DNA of 64,000 nt from Paratinospora sagittata (lineage: Eukaryota > Streptophyta > Magnoliopsida > Ranunculales > Menispermaceae), in contig CM069610.1 of assembly GCA_035771175.1 (NCBI GenBank), positions 25,076,501 to 25,140,500 on the forward strand, written 5' to 3'. The notes under the pieces are model-generated. The model saw nothing but the letters and a program-made list of their open reading frames with translations, made no database searches and was not told the DNA's origin. This document shows, one piece after another, positions 51,029-64,000 of the stretch (positions are counted from its first letter, which is position 1; each line of letters opens with the position of its first letter). Made by a program: the position numbers and the translations under genes.

Positions 51029-54000
51029 TTTGCCATTAAACATCCAAAGTATTAAGAAACAGGAACCTGTCACCATTGATCGGAAAGGTAGTTAAATCCC
51101 TTGAATTTGTAGACCTTTTTTTCAATGTTCCATCGCATTTTGGATTACTTAAATCGGAGTTAAAACGAAAAAATTATGGTTATTTGAACTTTACTTGCCT
51201 TTTATTTACCAAATCGTGTATCATTTAAGCAATCGATAAGTAAACTTCGAATGACCATAACTTTTTCGTTTCAACTCTATTTTTTTCGATTTAAAATCCA
51301 TTGAAAAGAGGTATAAAAGACTTAATCACCCAGGTGCTTCAAATTACTTTTCGCTAACCGGTCACCGGTCCCTTTGCCATTAAACATCCAAAGTATTAAG
51401 AAACAGGAACTTGTCACCATTGATCGGAAAGGTAGTTAAATCCCTTGAATTTGTAGATCTTTTTTTACACTTTCCATCGCATTTTGGATTACTTAAATCG
51501 GAGTTAAAACGAAAAAGTTATGGTTATTTGAACTTTACTTGCCTTTTATTTACCAAATTGTATATCATTTAAGCAATCGATAAGTAAACTTTGAATGACT
51601 ATAACTTTTCCGTATCAACTCTTATTTTTCTGATTTAAAATGCATTGAAAAAAGGAATAAAAGACTTAAAAACCTTGGTGCTTCAAATAACATTTCGGTA
51701 ACCTGCGACCGGTCCCTTTTTCCCTTAAACAACCAAAGTATTAATAAACAGGGACCTATCATCATTGATCGGAAAGGTAGTTAGATCCCATGAATTTGTA
51801 GATCTTCTTTTCCACTTTCCATCGCATTTTTGATTGCTTAAATCGGAGTTAAAACGAAAAAGTTATGGTTATTTGAACTTTACTTACCTTTTGTTTACCA
51901 ACTTCTGTATCATTTAAGCAACCGATAAGTAAACTTCGAATGACCATAACTTTTTCGGTTCAACTCTAACTTTTCTGATTTAAAATGCATTGAAAAGAGG
52001 AATAAAAGACTTAAAAACCTAGGTGCTTCAAATTAGTTTTCAGTAACCGGTGACCGGTCCCTTTGCCATTAAACATCCAAAGTATTAATAAACAAGGAGC
52101 TGTCACCACTGATCGGAAAGGTAGTTAAATCCCATCAATTTGTAGATCTTCTTTTCCACTTTCCACCGCATTTTGGATTACTTAAATCGGAGTTAAAACG
52201 AAAAAGTTATGGTTATTGGAACTTTACTTACCTTTTGTTTACCAACTTCTGTATCATTTAAGCAATCGATAAGTAAACTTCGAATGACCATAACATTTTT
52301 GTTTCAAATCTAATTTTTCTGATTTAAAATGCATTGAAAAGAGGAATAAAAGACTTAAAAACCTAGGTGCTTCAAATTAGTTTTCAGTAACCGGTGACCG
52401 GTCCCTTTGCCATTAAACATCCAAAGTATTAATAAACAGGGACCTGTCACCACTGATCGGAAAGGTAGTTAAATCCCATGAATTTGTAGATCTTCTTTTC
52501 CACTTTCCACCGCATTTTGGATTACTTAAATCGGACTTAAAACGAAAAAGTTATGGTTATTTGAACTTTACTTACCTTTTGTTTACCAAATTGTGTATCA
52601 TTTAAGCAATCGATAAGTAAACTTCGAATGACCATAACTTTTTCGTTTCAACTCTAATTTTTCTGATTTAAAATGCATTGAAAAACAAAATAAAAGACTT
52701 AAAGACCCAGGTGCTTCAAATTACTTTTCGGTAACCGACGATCAGTCCCTTTGCCATTAAACATCCAAAGTATTAATACATAGGGACCTATCACCATTGA
52801 TCGGAAAGGTAGTTAAATCCCATGAATTTTTAGATCTTTTTTTCCACTTTCCATCGCATTTTGGATTACTTAAATCGGAGTTAAAACGAAAAAGTTATGG
52901 TTATTTGAACTTTACTTACCTTTTGTTTACCAAATTGTGTATCATTTAAGCAATCTATAAGTAAACTTCGAATGACCATAACTTTTTCGTTTCAACTCTA
53001 ATTTTTTAGATTTAAAATGCATTGAAAAAAAAAAATAAAAGACTTAAAAACCCAGGTGGTTCAAATTACTTTTCAGTAACCGACGATCGGTCCCTTTGCC
53101 ATTAAACATCCAAAGTGTTAATAAACAGGGACATGTCATCATTGATCGGAAAGGTAGTTAAATCCCATGAATTTGTAGATCTTTTTTCCCACTTTCCATC
53201 GCCTTTTGGATTACTTAAATCGGACCTAAAACGAAAAAGTAATGGTTATCTGAACTTTACTTACCTTTTGTTTACCAAATTGTGTATCATTTAAGCAATC
53301 GATAAGTAAACTTCGAATGACCATAACTTTTTCGTTTCAACTCTAATTTTTTCGATTTAAAATCCATTGAAAAGAGGTATAAAAGACTTAAACACCCAGG
53401 TGCTTCAAATTACTTTTCGGTAACCGGTGACCGGTCCCTTTGCCATTAAACATCCAAAGTATTAAGAAACAGGAACCTGTCACCATTGATCGGAAAGGTA
53501 GTTAAATCCCTTGAATTTGTAGACCTTTTTTTCAATGTTCCATCGCATTTTGGATTACTTAAATCGGAGTTAAAACGAAAAAATTATGGTTATTTGAACT
53601 TTACTTGCCTTTTATTTACCAAATCGTGTATCATTTAAGCAATCGATAAGTAAACTTCGAATGACCATAACTTTTTCGTTTCAACTCTATTTTTTTCGAT
53701 TTAAAATCCATTGAAAAGAGGTATAAAAGACTTAATCACCCAGGTGCTTCAAATTACTTTTCGCTAACCGGTCACCGGTCCCTTTGCCATTAAACATCCA
53801 AAGTATTAAGAAACAGGAACTTGTCACCATTGATCGGAAAGGTAGTTAAATCCCTTGAATTTGTAGATCTTTTTTTACACTTTCCATCGCATTTTGGATT
53901 ACTTAAATCGGAGTTAAAACGAAAAAGTTATGGTTATTTGAACTTTACTTGCCTTTTATTTACCAAATTGTATATCATTTAAGCAATCGATAAGTAAACT

Positions 54001-57000
54001 TTGAATGACTATAACTTTTCCGTATCAACTCTTATTTTTCTGATTTAAAATGCATTGAAAAAAGGAATAAAAGACTTAAAAACCTTGGTGCTTCAAATAA
54101 CATTTCGGTAACCTGCGACCGGTCCCTTTTTCCCTTAAACAACCAAAGTATTAATAAACAGGGACCTATCATCATTGATCGGAAAGGTAGTTAGATCCCA
54201 TGAATTTGTAGATCTTCTTTTCCACTTTCCATCGCATTTTTGATTGCTTAAATCGGAGTTAAAACGAAAAAGTTATGGTTATTTGAACTTTACTTACCTT
54301 TTGTTTACCAACTTCTGTATCATTTAAGCAACCGATAAGTAAACTTCGAATGACCATAACTTTTTCGGTTCAACTCTAACTTTTCTGATTTAAAATGCAT
54401 TGAAAAGAGGAATAAAAGACTTAAAAACCTAGGTGCTTCAAATTAGTTTTCAGTAACCGGTGACCGGTCCCTTTGCCATTAAACATCCAAAGTATTAATA
54501 AACAAGGAGCTGTCACCACTGATCGGAAAGGTAGTTAAATCCCATCAATTTGTAGATCTTCTTTTCCACTTTCCACCGCATTTTGGATTACTTAAATCGG
54601 AGTTAAAACGAAAAAGTTATGGTTATTGGAACTTTACTTACCTTTTGTTTACCAACTTCTGTATCATTTAAGCAATCGATAAGTAAACTTCGAATGACCA
54701 TAACATTTTTGTTTCAAATCTAATTTTTCTGATTTAAAATGCATTGAAAAGAGGAATAAAAGACTTAAAAACCTAGGTGCTTCAAATTAGTTTTCAGTAA
54801 CCGGTGACCGGTCCCTTTGCCATTAAACATCCAAAGTATTAATAAACAGGGACCTGTCACCACTGATCGGAAAGGTAGTTAAATCCCATGAATTTGTAGA
54901 TCTTCTTTTCCACTTTCCACCGCATTTTGGATTACTTAAATCGGACTTAAAACGAAAAAGTTATGGTTATTTGAACTTTACTTACCTTTTGTTTACCAAA
55001 TTGTGTATCATTTAAGCAATCGATAAGTAAACTTCGAATGACCATAACTTTTTCGTTTCAACTCTAATTTTTCTGATTTAAAATGCATTGAAAAACAAAA
55101 TAAAAGACTTAAAGACCCAGGTGCTTCAAATTACTTTTCGGTAACCGACGATCAGTCCCTTTGCCATTAAACATCCAAAGTATTAATACATAGGGACCTA
55201 TCACCATTGATCGGAAAGGTAGTTAAATCCCATGAATTTGTAGATCTTTTTTTCCACTTTCCATCGCATTTTCGATTACTTAAATCGGAGTTAAAACGAA
55301 AAAGTTATGGTTATTTGAACTTTACTCACCTTTTGTTTACCAAATTGTGTATCATTTAAGCAATCTATAAGTAAACTTCGAATGACCATAACTTTTTCTT
55401 TTCAACTCTAATTTTTCTGATTTAAAATGCATTGAAAAACAAAATAAAAGACTTAAAAACCCAGGTGGTTCAAATTACTTTTCAGTAATCGGCGATCGGT
55501 CCCTTTACCATTAAACATCCAAAGTGTTAATAAACAGGGACATGTCATCATTGATCGGAAAGGTAGTTAAATCCCATGAATTTGTAGATCTTTTTTCCCA
55601 CTTTCCATCGCATTTTGGATTACTTAAATCGGACTTAAAACGAAAAAGTTATGGTTATTTGAACTTTACTTACCTTTTCTTTACCAAATTGTGTATCATT
55701 TAAGCAATCGATAAGTAAACTTCGAATGACCATAACTTTTTCGTTTCAACTCTAATTTTTTCGATTTAAAATCCATTGAAAAGAGGTATAAAAGACTTAA
55801 ACACCCAGGTGCTTCAAATTACTTTTCGGTAACCGGTGACCGGTCCCTTTGCCATTAAACATCGAAAGTATTAAGAAATAGGAACCTGTCACCATTGATC
55901 GGAAAGGTAGTTAAATCCCTTGAATTTGTAGATCTTTTTTTCCACTGTCCATCGCATTTTGGATTACTTAAATCAGAGTTAAAACGAAAAAGTTATGGTT
56001 ATTTGAACTTTACTTGCCTTTTATTTACCAAATTGTGTATCATTTAAGCAATCGATAAGTAAACTTCGAATGACCATAACTTTTTCGTTTCAACTCTATT
56101 TTTTTCGATTTAAAATCCATTGAAAAGAGGTATAAAAGACTTAATCACCCAGGTGCTTCAAATTACTTTTCGCTAACCGGTGACCGGTCCCTTTGCCATT
56201 AAACATCCAAAGTATTAAGAAACAGGAACTTGTCACCATTGATCGGAAAGGTAGTTAAATCCCTTGAATTTGTAGATCTTTTTTTACACTTTCCATCGCA
56301 TTTTGGATTACTTAAATCGGAGTTAAAACGAAAAAGTTATGGTTATTTGAACTTTACTTGCCTTTTATTTACCAAATTGTATATCATTTAAGCAATCGAT
56401 AAGTAAACTTTGAATGACTATAACTTTTTCGTATCAACTCTTATTTTTCTGATTTAAAATGCATTGAAAAAAGGAATAAAAGACTTAAAAACCTTGGTGC
56501 TTCAAATAACATTTCGGTAACCTGCGACCGGTCCCTTTTTCCCTTAAACAACCAAAGTATTAATAAACAGGGACCTATCATCATTGATCGGAAAGGTAGT
56601 TAGATCCCATGAATTTGTAGATCTTCTTTTCCACTTTCCATCGCATTTTTGAATGCTTAAATCGGAGTTAAAACGAAAAAGTTATGGTTATTTGAACTTT
56701 ACTTACCTTTTGTTTACCAACTTCTGTATCATTTAAGCAACCGATAAGTAAACTTCGAATGACCATAAATTTTTCGGTTCAACTCTAACTTTTCTGATTT
56801 AAAATGCATTGAAAAGAGGAATAAAAGACTTAAAAACCTAGGTGCTTCAAATTAGTTTTCAGTAACCGGTGACCGGTCCCTTTGCCATTAAACATCCAAA
56901 GTATTAATAAACAAGGAGCTGTCACCACTGATCGGAAAGGTAGTTAAATCCCATCAATTTGTAGATCTTCTTTTCCACTTTCCACCGCATTTTGGATTAC

Positions 57001-59268
57001 TTAAATCGGAGTTAAAACGAAAAAGTTATGGTTATTGGAACTTTACTTACCTTTTGTTTACCAACTTCTGTATCATTTAAGAAATCGATAAGTAAACTTC
57101 GAATGACCATAACATTTTTGTTTCAAATCTAATTTTTCTGATTTAAAATGCATTGAAAAGAGGAATAAAAGACTTAAAAACCTAGGTGCTTCAAATTAGT
57201 TTTCAGTAACCGGTGACCGGTCCCTTTGCCATTAAACATCCAAAGTATTAATAAACAGGGACCTGTCACCACTGATCGGAAAGGTAGTTAAATCCCATGA
57301 ATTTGTAGATCTTCTTTTCCACTTTCCACCGCATTTTGGATTACTTAAATCGGACTTAAAACGAAAAAGTTATGGTTATTTGAACATTACTTACCTTTTG
57401 TTTACCAAATTGTGTATCATTTAAGCAATCGATAAGTAAACTTCGAATGACCATAACTTTTTCGTTTCAACTCTAATTTTTCTGATTTAAAATGCATTGA
57501 AAAACAAAATAAAAGACTTAAAGACCCAGGTGCTTCAAATTACTTTTCGATAACCGACGATCAGTCCCTTTGCCATTAAACATCCAAAGTATTAATACAT
57601 AGGGACCTATCACCATTGATCGGAAAGGTAGTTAAATCCCATGAATTTGTAGATCTTTTTTTCCACTTTCCATCACATTTTCGATTACTTAAATCGGAGT
57701 TAAAACGAAAAAGTTATGGTTATTTGAACTTTACTCACCTTTTGTTTACCAAATTGTGTATCATTTAAGCAATCTATAAGTAAACTTCGAATGACCATAA
57801 CTTTTTCTTTTCAACTCTAATTTTTCTGATTTAAAATGAATTGAAAAACAAAATAAAAGACTTAAAAACCCAGGTGGTTCAAATTACTTTTCAGTAATCG
57901 GCGATCGGTCCCTTTACCATTAAACATCCAAAGTGTTAATAAACAGGGACATGTCATCATTGATCGGAAAGGTAGTTAAATCCCATGAATTTGTAGATGT
58001 TTTTTCCCACTTTCCATCGCATTTTGGATTACTTAAATCGGACTTAAAACGAAAAAGTTATGGTTATTTGAACTTTACTTACCTTTTCTTTACCAAATTG
58101 TGTATCATTTAAGCAATCGATAAGTAAACTTCGAATGACCATAACTTTTTCGTTTCAACTCTAATTTTTTCGATTTAAAATCCATTGAAAAGAGGTATAA
58201 AAGACTTAAACACCCAGGTGCTTCAAATTACTTTTCGGTAACCGGTGACCGGTCCCTTTGCCATTAAACATCGAAAGTATTAAGAAATAGGAACCTGTCA
58301 CCATTGATCGGAAAGGTAGTTAAATCCCTTGAATTTGTAGATCTTTTTTTCCACTGTCCATCGCATTTTGGATTACTTAAATCAGAGTTAAAACGAAAAA
58401 GTTATGGTTATTTGAACTTTACTTGCCTTTTATTTACCAAATTGTGTATCATTTAAGCAATCGATAAGTAAACTTCTAATGACCATAACTTTTTCGTTTC
58501 AACTCTAACTTTTCTGATTTAAAATGCATTGAAAAGAGGAATAAAAGACTTGAAAACCCAGGTGCTTCAAATTAGTTTATGGTAACTGGTGACCGGTCCC
58601 TTTGGAATTAAACATCCGAAGTATTAATAAACAGGGACCTATTACCATTGATCGGAAAGGTACTTAAATCCCATGAATTTGTAGATCTTCTTTTCCACTT
58701 TCCACCGCATTTTGGATTACTTAAATCGGACTTAAAACGAAAAAGTTATGGTTATTTGAGTTTTACTTGCCTTTTGTTTACCAAATTGTGTATCATTCAA
58801 GCAATCGATAAGTAAACTTCGAATGACCATAACTTTTTCGTTTCAACTCTAATTTTTCTGATTTAAAATGCATTGAAAAAAGGAATAAAAGACTTAAAAA
58901 CCCAGGTGCTTCAAATCACTTTACGGTAACCGGCGACCGGTCCCTTTGCCATTAAACACCCAAAGTATTAATAAACAGGGACCTATCATCATTGATCGGA
59001 AAGGTAGTTAAATCCCACAAATTTGTAGATCTTCTTTTCCACTTTCCATCGAATTTTCGTTTACTTAAATCGCAGTTAAGACGAAAATGTTATGGTTATT
59101 TGAACTTTACTTACCTTATGTTTACTAAATTGTGTATCATTTAAGCAATCGATAAGTAAACTTCGAATGACCATAACTTTTTCGTTTCAACTCTAATTTT
59201 TCTAATTTAAAATGCATTGAAAAGACGAATAAAAGACTTAAAAACCTAGGTGCTTCAAATTACTTTTT

Positions 59269-59282
59269 GGTAACCGGTTACC
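59269..59282. repeat. Perfect 14-bp palindrome
   Basis: ggtaaccggttacc is its own reverse complement. It arises where the second microrepeat reads ggttacc and not ggtgacc. The same palindrome is at 60645-60658 in the second 4-mer copy. Confidence 0.9.
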
Positions 59283-60644
59283 GGTCCCTTTGCCATTAAA
59301 CATCCAAAGTATTAATAAACAGGGACCTGTCACCATTGATCGGAAAGGTACTTAAATCCCATTAATTTGTAGATCTTCTTTTCCACTTTCCACCGCATTT
59401 TGGATTACTTAAATCAGACTTAAAACGAAAAAGTTATGGTTATCTGAACTTTACTTACCTTTTGCTTACCAAATTGTGTATCATTTAAGCAATCGATAAG
59501 TAAACTTCGAATGACCATAACTTTTTCGTTTCAACTCTAATTTTTTCGATTTAAAATCCATTGAAAAGAGGTATAAAAGACTTAAACACCCAGGTGCTTC
59601 AAATTACTTTTCGGTAACCGGTGACCGGTCCCTTTGCCATTAAACATCGAAAGTATTAAGAAATAGGAACCTGTCACCATTGATCGGAAAGGTAGTTAAA
59701 TCCCTTGAATTTGTAGATCTTTTTTTCCACTGTCCATCGCATTTTGGATTACTTAAATCAGAGTTAAAACGAAAAAGTTATGGTTATTTGAACTTTACTT
59801 GCCTTTTATTTACCAAATTGTGTATCATTTAAGCAATCGATAAGTAAACTTCGAATGACCATAACTTTTTCGTTTCAACTCTAACTTTTCTGATTTAAAA
59901 TGCATTGAAAAGAGGAATAAAAGACTTGAAACCCCAGGTGCTTCAAATTAGTTTATGGTAACTGGTGACCGGTCCCTTTGGAATTAAACATCCGAAGTAT
60001 TAATAAACAGGGACCTATTACCATTGATCGGAAAGGTACTTAAATCCCATGAATTTGTAGATCTTCTTTTCCACTTTCCACCGAATTTTGGATTACTTAA
60101 ATCGGACTTAAAACGAAAAAGTTATGGTTATTTGAGCTTTACTTCCCTTTTGTTTACCAAATTGTGTATCATTCAAGCAATCGATAAGTAAACTTCGAAT
60201 GACCATAACTTTTTCGTTTCAACTCTAATTTTTCTGATTTAAAATGCATTGAAAAAAGGAATAAAAGACTTAAAAACCCAGGTGCTTCAAATTACTTTAC
60301 GGTAACCGGCGACCGGTCCCTTTGCCATTAAACACCCAAAGTATTAATAAACAGGGACCTATCATCATTGATCGGAAAGGTAGTTAAATCCCACAAATTT
60401 GTAGATCTTCTTTTCCACTTTCCATCGAATTTTCGTTTACTTAAATCGCAGTTAAGACGAAAATGTTATGGTTATTGGAACTTTACTTACCTTATGTTTA
60501 CTAAATTGTGTATCATTTAAGCAATCGATAAGTAAACTTCGAATGACCATAACTTTTTCGTTTCAACTCTAATTTTTCTAATTTAAAATGCATTGAAAAG
60601 AGGAATAAAAGACTTAAAAACCTAGGTGCTTCAAATTACTTTTT

Positions 60645-60658
60645 GGTAACCGGTTACC
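60645..60658. repeat. Perfect 14-bp palindrome, second copy
   Basis: Same ggtaaccggttacc as at 59269, offset by exactly 1376 bp. It is copied with the 4-mer HOR. Confidence 0.9.
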
Positions 60659-60867
60659 GGTCCCTTTACCATTAAACATCCAAAGTATTAATAAACAGGG
60701 ACCTGTCACCATTGATCGGAAAGGTATTTAAATCCCATTAATTTGTAGATCTTCTTTTCCACTTTCCACCGCATTTTGGATTACTTAAATCAGACTTAAA
60801 ACGAAAAAGTTATGGTTATCTGAACTTTACTTACCTTTTGTTTACCAAATTGTGTATCATTTAAGCA

Positions 60868-62241
60868 ATCGATAAGTAAACTTCGAATGACCATAACTTT
60901 TTCGCTTCAACTCTAATTTTTCTGATTTAAAATGCATTGAAAAAGAAAATAAAAGACTTAAAAACACAGGTGCTTCAAATTAGTTTTCGGTAGCCGACGA
61001 CAGGTCCCTTTGCCATTAAACATCCAAAGTGTTAATAAACAAGGACCTGTCATCATTTATCGGAAAGGTATTTAAATCCCATGAATTTGTAGATCTTTTT
61101 TTCCACTTTCCATCGCATTTTGGATTGCTTAAATCGGAGTTCAAACGAAAAAGTTATGGTTATTTGGACTTTACTTACCTTTTGTTTACCAACTTCTGTA
61201 TCATTTAAGCAATCGATAAGTAAACTTCGAATGACCATAACATTTTCGTTTCAAATCTAATTTTTCTGATTTAAAATGCATTGAAAAACAAAATAAAAGA
61301 CTTAAAGACCCAGGTGCTTCAAATTACTTTTCGGTAACCGGCGATCAGTCCCTTTGCCATTAAACATCCATAGTGTTAATAAACAAGGACCTGTCATCAT
61401 TGATCAGAAAGGTAGTTAAATCCCATGAATTTGTAGATCTTTTTTTCCACTTTCCATCGCATTTTGGATTACTTAAAACGGACTTAAAACGAAAAGTTAT
61501 GGTTATTTGAACTTACTTACCTTTTGCTTACCAAATTGTGTATCATTTAAGCAATCGATAAGTAAACTTCGAATGACCATAACTTTTTCGTTTCAACTCT
61601 AATTTTTCTGACATAAAATGCATTGAAAAACAAAATAAAAGACTTAAAGACCCAGGCACTTCAAATTACATTTTGGTAACCGACGATCAGTCCCTTTGCC
61701 ATTAAACATCCAAAGTATTAATACATAGGGACCTATCACCATTGATCGGAAAGGTAGTTAAATCTCATGAATTTGTAGATCTTTTTTTCCACTTTCCATC
61801 GCATTTTGGATTACTTAAATCGGACTTAAAACGAAAAAAGTTATGGTTATTTGAACTTACTTACCTTTTGCTTACCAAATTGTGTATCATTTAAGCAATC
61901 GATAAGTAAACTTCGAATGACCATAACTTTTTCGTCTCAACTCTAATTTTTCTGATTTAAAATGCATTGAAAAACAAAATAAAAGACTTAAAGACCCAGG
62001 TACTTCAAATTACTTTTTGGTAACGGACGATCAGTCCCTTTGCCATTAAACATCCAAAGTATTAATACATAGGGACCTATCACCATTGATCGGAAAGGTA
62101 GTTACATCCCATGAATTTGTAGATCTTTTTTTCCAGTTTCCATCGCATTTTGTATTACTTAAATCGGAGTTAAAACGAAAAAGTTAAGGTTATTTGAACT
62201 TTACTTACCTTTTGTTTACCAACTTCTGTATCATTTAAGCA
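60868..62241. repeat. Mixed satellite monomers
   Basis: Four units link the 4-mer block to the returning 7-mer family. One, near 60.87-61.21 kb, carries gacaggtccc with ggacctgtcatc, an alternative pairing at axis B. The others carry the acaaaataaaagac subfamily mark seen at 42-50 kb. Small one-base deletions occur, such as tgaacttacttacc at about 61508 and 61851. No gene was seen. Confidence 0.85.
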
Positions 62242-64000
62242 ACCGATAAGTAAACTTCGAATGACCATAACTTTTTCGTTTCAACTCTAACTTTTCTGAT
62301 TTAAAATGCATTGAAAAGAGGAATAAAAGACTTAAAAACCTAGGTGCTTCAAATTAGTTTTCAGTAACCGGTGACTGGTCCCTTTGCCATTAAACATCCA
62401 AAGTATTAATAAACAAGGAGCTATCACCACTGATCGGAAAGGTAGTTAAATCCCATCAATTTGTAGATCTTCTTTTCCACTTTCCACCGCATTTTGGATT
62501 ATTTAAATCGGAGTTAAAACGAAAAAGTTATGGTTATTGGAACTTTACTTACCTTTTGTTTACCAACTTCTGTATCATTTAAGCAATCGATAAGTAAACT
62601 TCGAATGACCATAACATTTTTGTTTCAAATCTAATTTTTCTGATTTAAAATGCATTGAAAAGAGGAATAAAAGACTTAAAAACCTAGGTGCTTCAAATTA
62701 GTCTTCAGTAACCGGTGACCGGTCCCTTTGCCATTAAACATCCAAAGTATCAATAAACAGGGACCTGTCACCACTGATCAGAAAGGTAGTTAAATCCCAT
62801 GAATTTGTAGATCTTCTTTTCCACTTTCCACCGCATTTTGGATTACTTAAATCGGACTTAAAACGAAAAAGTTATGGTTATTTGAACTTTACTTACCTTT
62901 TGTTTACCAAATTGTGTATCATTTAAGCAATCGATAAGTAAACTTCGAATGACCATAACTTTTTCGTTTCAACTCTAATTTTTCTGATTTAAAATGCATT
63001 GAAAAACAAAATAAAAGACTTAAAGACCCAGGTGCTTCAAATTACTTTTCGGTAACCGACGATCAGTCCCTTTGCCATTAAACATCCAAAGTATTAATAC
63101 ATAGGGACCTATCACCATTGATCGGAAAGGTAGTTAAATCCCATGAATTTGTAGATCTTTTTTTCCACTTTCCATCGCATTTTCGATTACTTAAATCGGA
63201 GTTAAAACGAAAAAGTTATGGTTATTTGAACTTTACTCACCTTTTGTTTACCAAATTGTGTATCATTTAAGCAATCTATAAGTAAACTTCGAATGACCAT
63301 AACTTTTTCTTTTCAACTCTAATTTTTCTGATTTAAAATGCATTGAAAAACAAAATAAAAGACTTAAAAACCCAGGTGGTTCAAATTACTCTTTAGTAAC
63401 CGGCGATCGGTCCCTTTACCATTAAATATCCAAAGTGTTAATAAACAGGGACATGTCATCATTGATCGGAAAGGTAGTTAAATCCCATGAATTTGTAGAT
63501 CTTTTTTCCCACTTTCCATCGCATTTTGGATTACTTAAATCGGACTTAAAACGAAAAAGTTATGGTTATTTGAACTTTACTTACCTTTTCTTTACCAAAT
63601 TGTGTATCATTTAAGCAATCGAAAAGTAAACTTCGAATGACCATAACTTTTTCGTTTCAACTCTAATTTTTTCGATTTAAAATCCATTGAAAAGAGGTAT
63701 AAAAGACTTAAACACCCAGGTGCTTCAAATTACTTTTCGGTAACCGGTGACCGGTCCCTTTGCCATTAAACATCGAAAGTATTAAGAAATAGGAACCTGT
63801 CACCATTGATCGGAAAGGTAGTTAAATCACTTGAATTTGTAGATCTTTTTTTCCACTGTCCATCGCATTTTGGATTACTTAAATCAGAGTTAAAACGAAA
63901 AAGTTATGGTTATTTGAACTTTACTTGCCTTTTATTTACCAAATTGTGTATCATTTAAGCAATCGATAAGTAAACTTTGAATGACTATAACTTTTTCGTT
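62242..64000. repeat. Partial return of the 7-mer HOR
   Basis: The order of monomers from 62242 (accgataag start) follows that of 56740 onward: caaggagctatcaccac, cagggacctgtcaccac, the acaaaat unit, the tttcttttcaac unit and the gaaataggaacc unit. The last 38 bases look like the tttgaatgactataac monomer, which would mean one unit is skipped. The window edge prevents checking this. A 7-mer family on both sides of the 4-mer suggests that the 4-mer amplified inside the 7-mer domain. Confidence 0.78.

Larger units (their letters stand above)
50200..58115. repeat. 7-mer HOR, about 2409 bp, three copies and a partial
   Basis: Copies start at 50200, 52609, 55019 and (partial) 57428. Copies 1 and 2 are almost letter-identical. 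They share rare changes such as cgctaaccggtcaccggtcc, tttttttcaatgttcc and accgataagtaaac, and differ by one A in a homopolymer (10 against 11 A). Copy 3 keeps the order but differs more, for example ccactgtcc and ctttttcttttcaac. One-base indels explain the 2409/2410 spacing. Confidence 0.88.
58116..60867. repeat. 4-mer HOR, two copies of exactly 1376 bp
   Basis: Copies are 58116-59491 and 59492-60867. Both run in the same order: a monomer with catcgaaagtattaagaaat; one with aattagtttatggtaactgg and ggaattaaacatccg; one with aaatcccacaaatttg and cttatgtttactaaattg; and one with ctttttggtaaccggttacc. The first monomer is shared with the preceding 7-mer HOR, so the two HORs joined through it. 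Confidence 0.87.

Noticed and set aside
51000..51030. CENP-B box in the TTCGGTAACCGG or TTCGAATGACC segment
   Set aside because: Only the TTCG start fits. The required A and the CGGG end are not in register on either strand.
1..64000. CRISPR-like array because of regular repeats
   Set aside because: The repeat unit is 344 bp with no unique spacers between copies; it is a eukaryotic-type satellite.

Overview
The window is almost entirely one tandem satellite array. A monomer of 344 bp, about one third G+C, repeats head to tail from base 1 to base 64000, roughly 184 copies. The only break is a fragment of about 800 bp from a Ty3/gypsy retrotransposon, at about 8198-9000. The integrase in that fragment looks like a plant Tekay/Del-type chromovirus, so the source is most likely a flowering plant nuclear genome, in (peri)centromeric or other heterochromatin. 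No host gene, tRNA, rRNA, telomere repeat or CRISPR array was seen. The species cannot be named from the sequence.

The main observation is the architecture of the monomer. Each 344-bp unit is an old inverted dimer: two 172-bp halves in opposite orientation that align end to end without gaps. In the monomer at 50200-50543, hand counting gives about 65% identity between one half and the reverse complement of the other (112 of 171 positions). Symmetry axes therefore alternate every 172 bp along the whole array. Axis A lies between 41-base arms that match at 37 of 41 positions around a 39-base spacer. Axis B lies between 13-base arms around a 33-base spacer, and in some monomers these arms pair perfectly. 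This also explains why short open frames on the two strands share the peptide TITFSF.

Layout: (1) 1-8200, monomers with local dimer (688 bp) and single-unit duplications. (2) 8198-9000, the broken integrase fragment, with unlike satellite subfamilies on its two sides. (3) 9001-21530, a trimer-based higher-order repeat (HOR) marked by a distinctive monomer variant every ~1032 bp, built into 6-mer (2065 bp) and 9-mer (3096 bp) units, with one chimeric crossover monomer near 17.47 kb. (4) 22197-29406, 6-mer (2058 bp) and 5-mer (1718 bp) repeats. (5) 29407-42291, a more varied stretch with dimer repeats, a 3094-bp repeat and two monomers with internal deletions. (6) 42292-50199, a different subfamily in 4-, 5- and 8-mer units. 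(7) 50200-58115, a 7-mer HOR of ~2409 bp with two nearly identical copies. (8) 58116-60867, a perfect-length 4-mer (1376 bp) twice. (9) 60868-64000, mixed monomers and then a return of the 7-mer family.

Nothing here works as a protein pathway. If the array has a function it is structural (nucleosome phasing, centromere or heterochromatin identity, satellite RNA). That is inference, not something the sequence proves.
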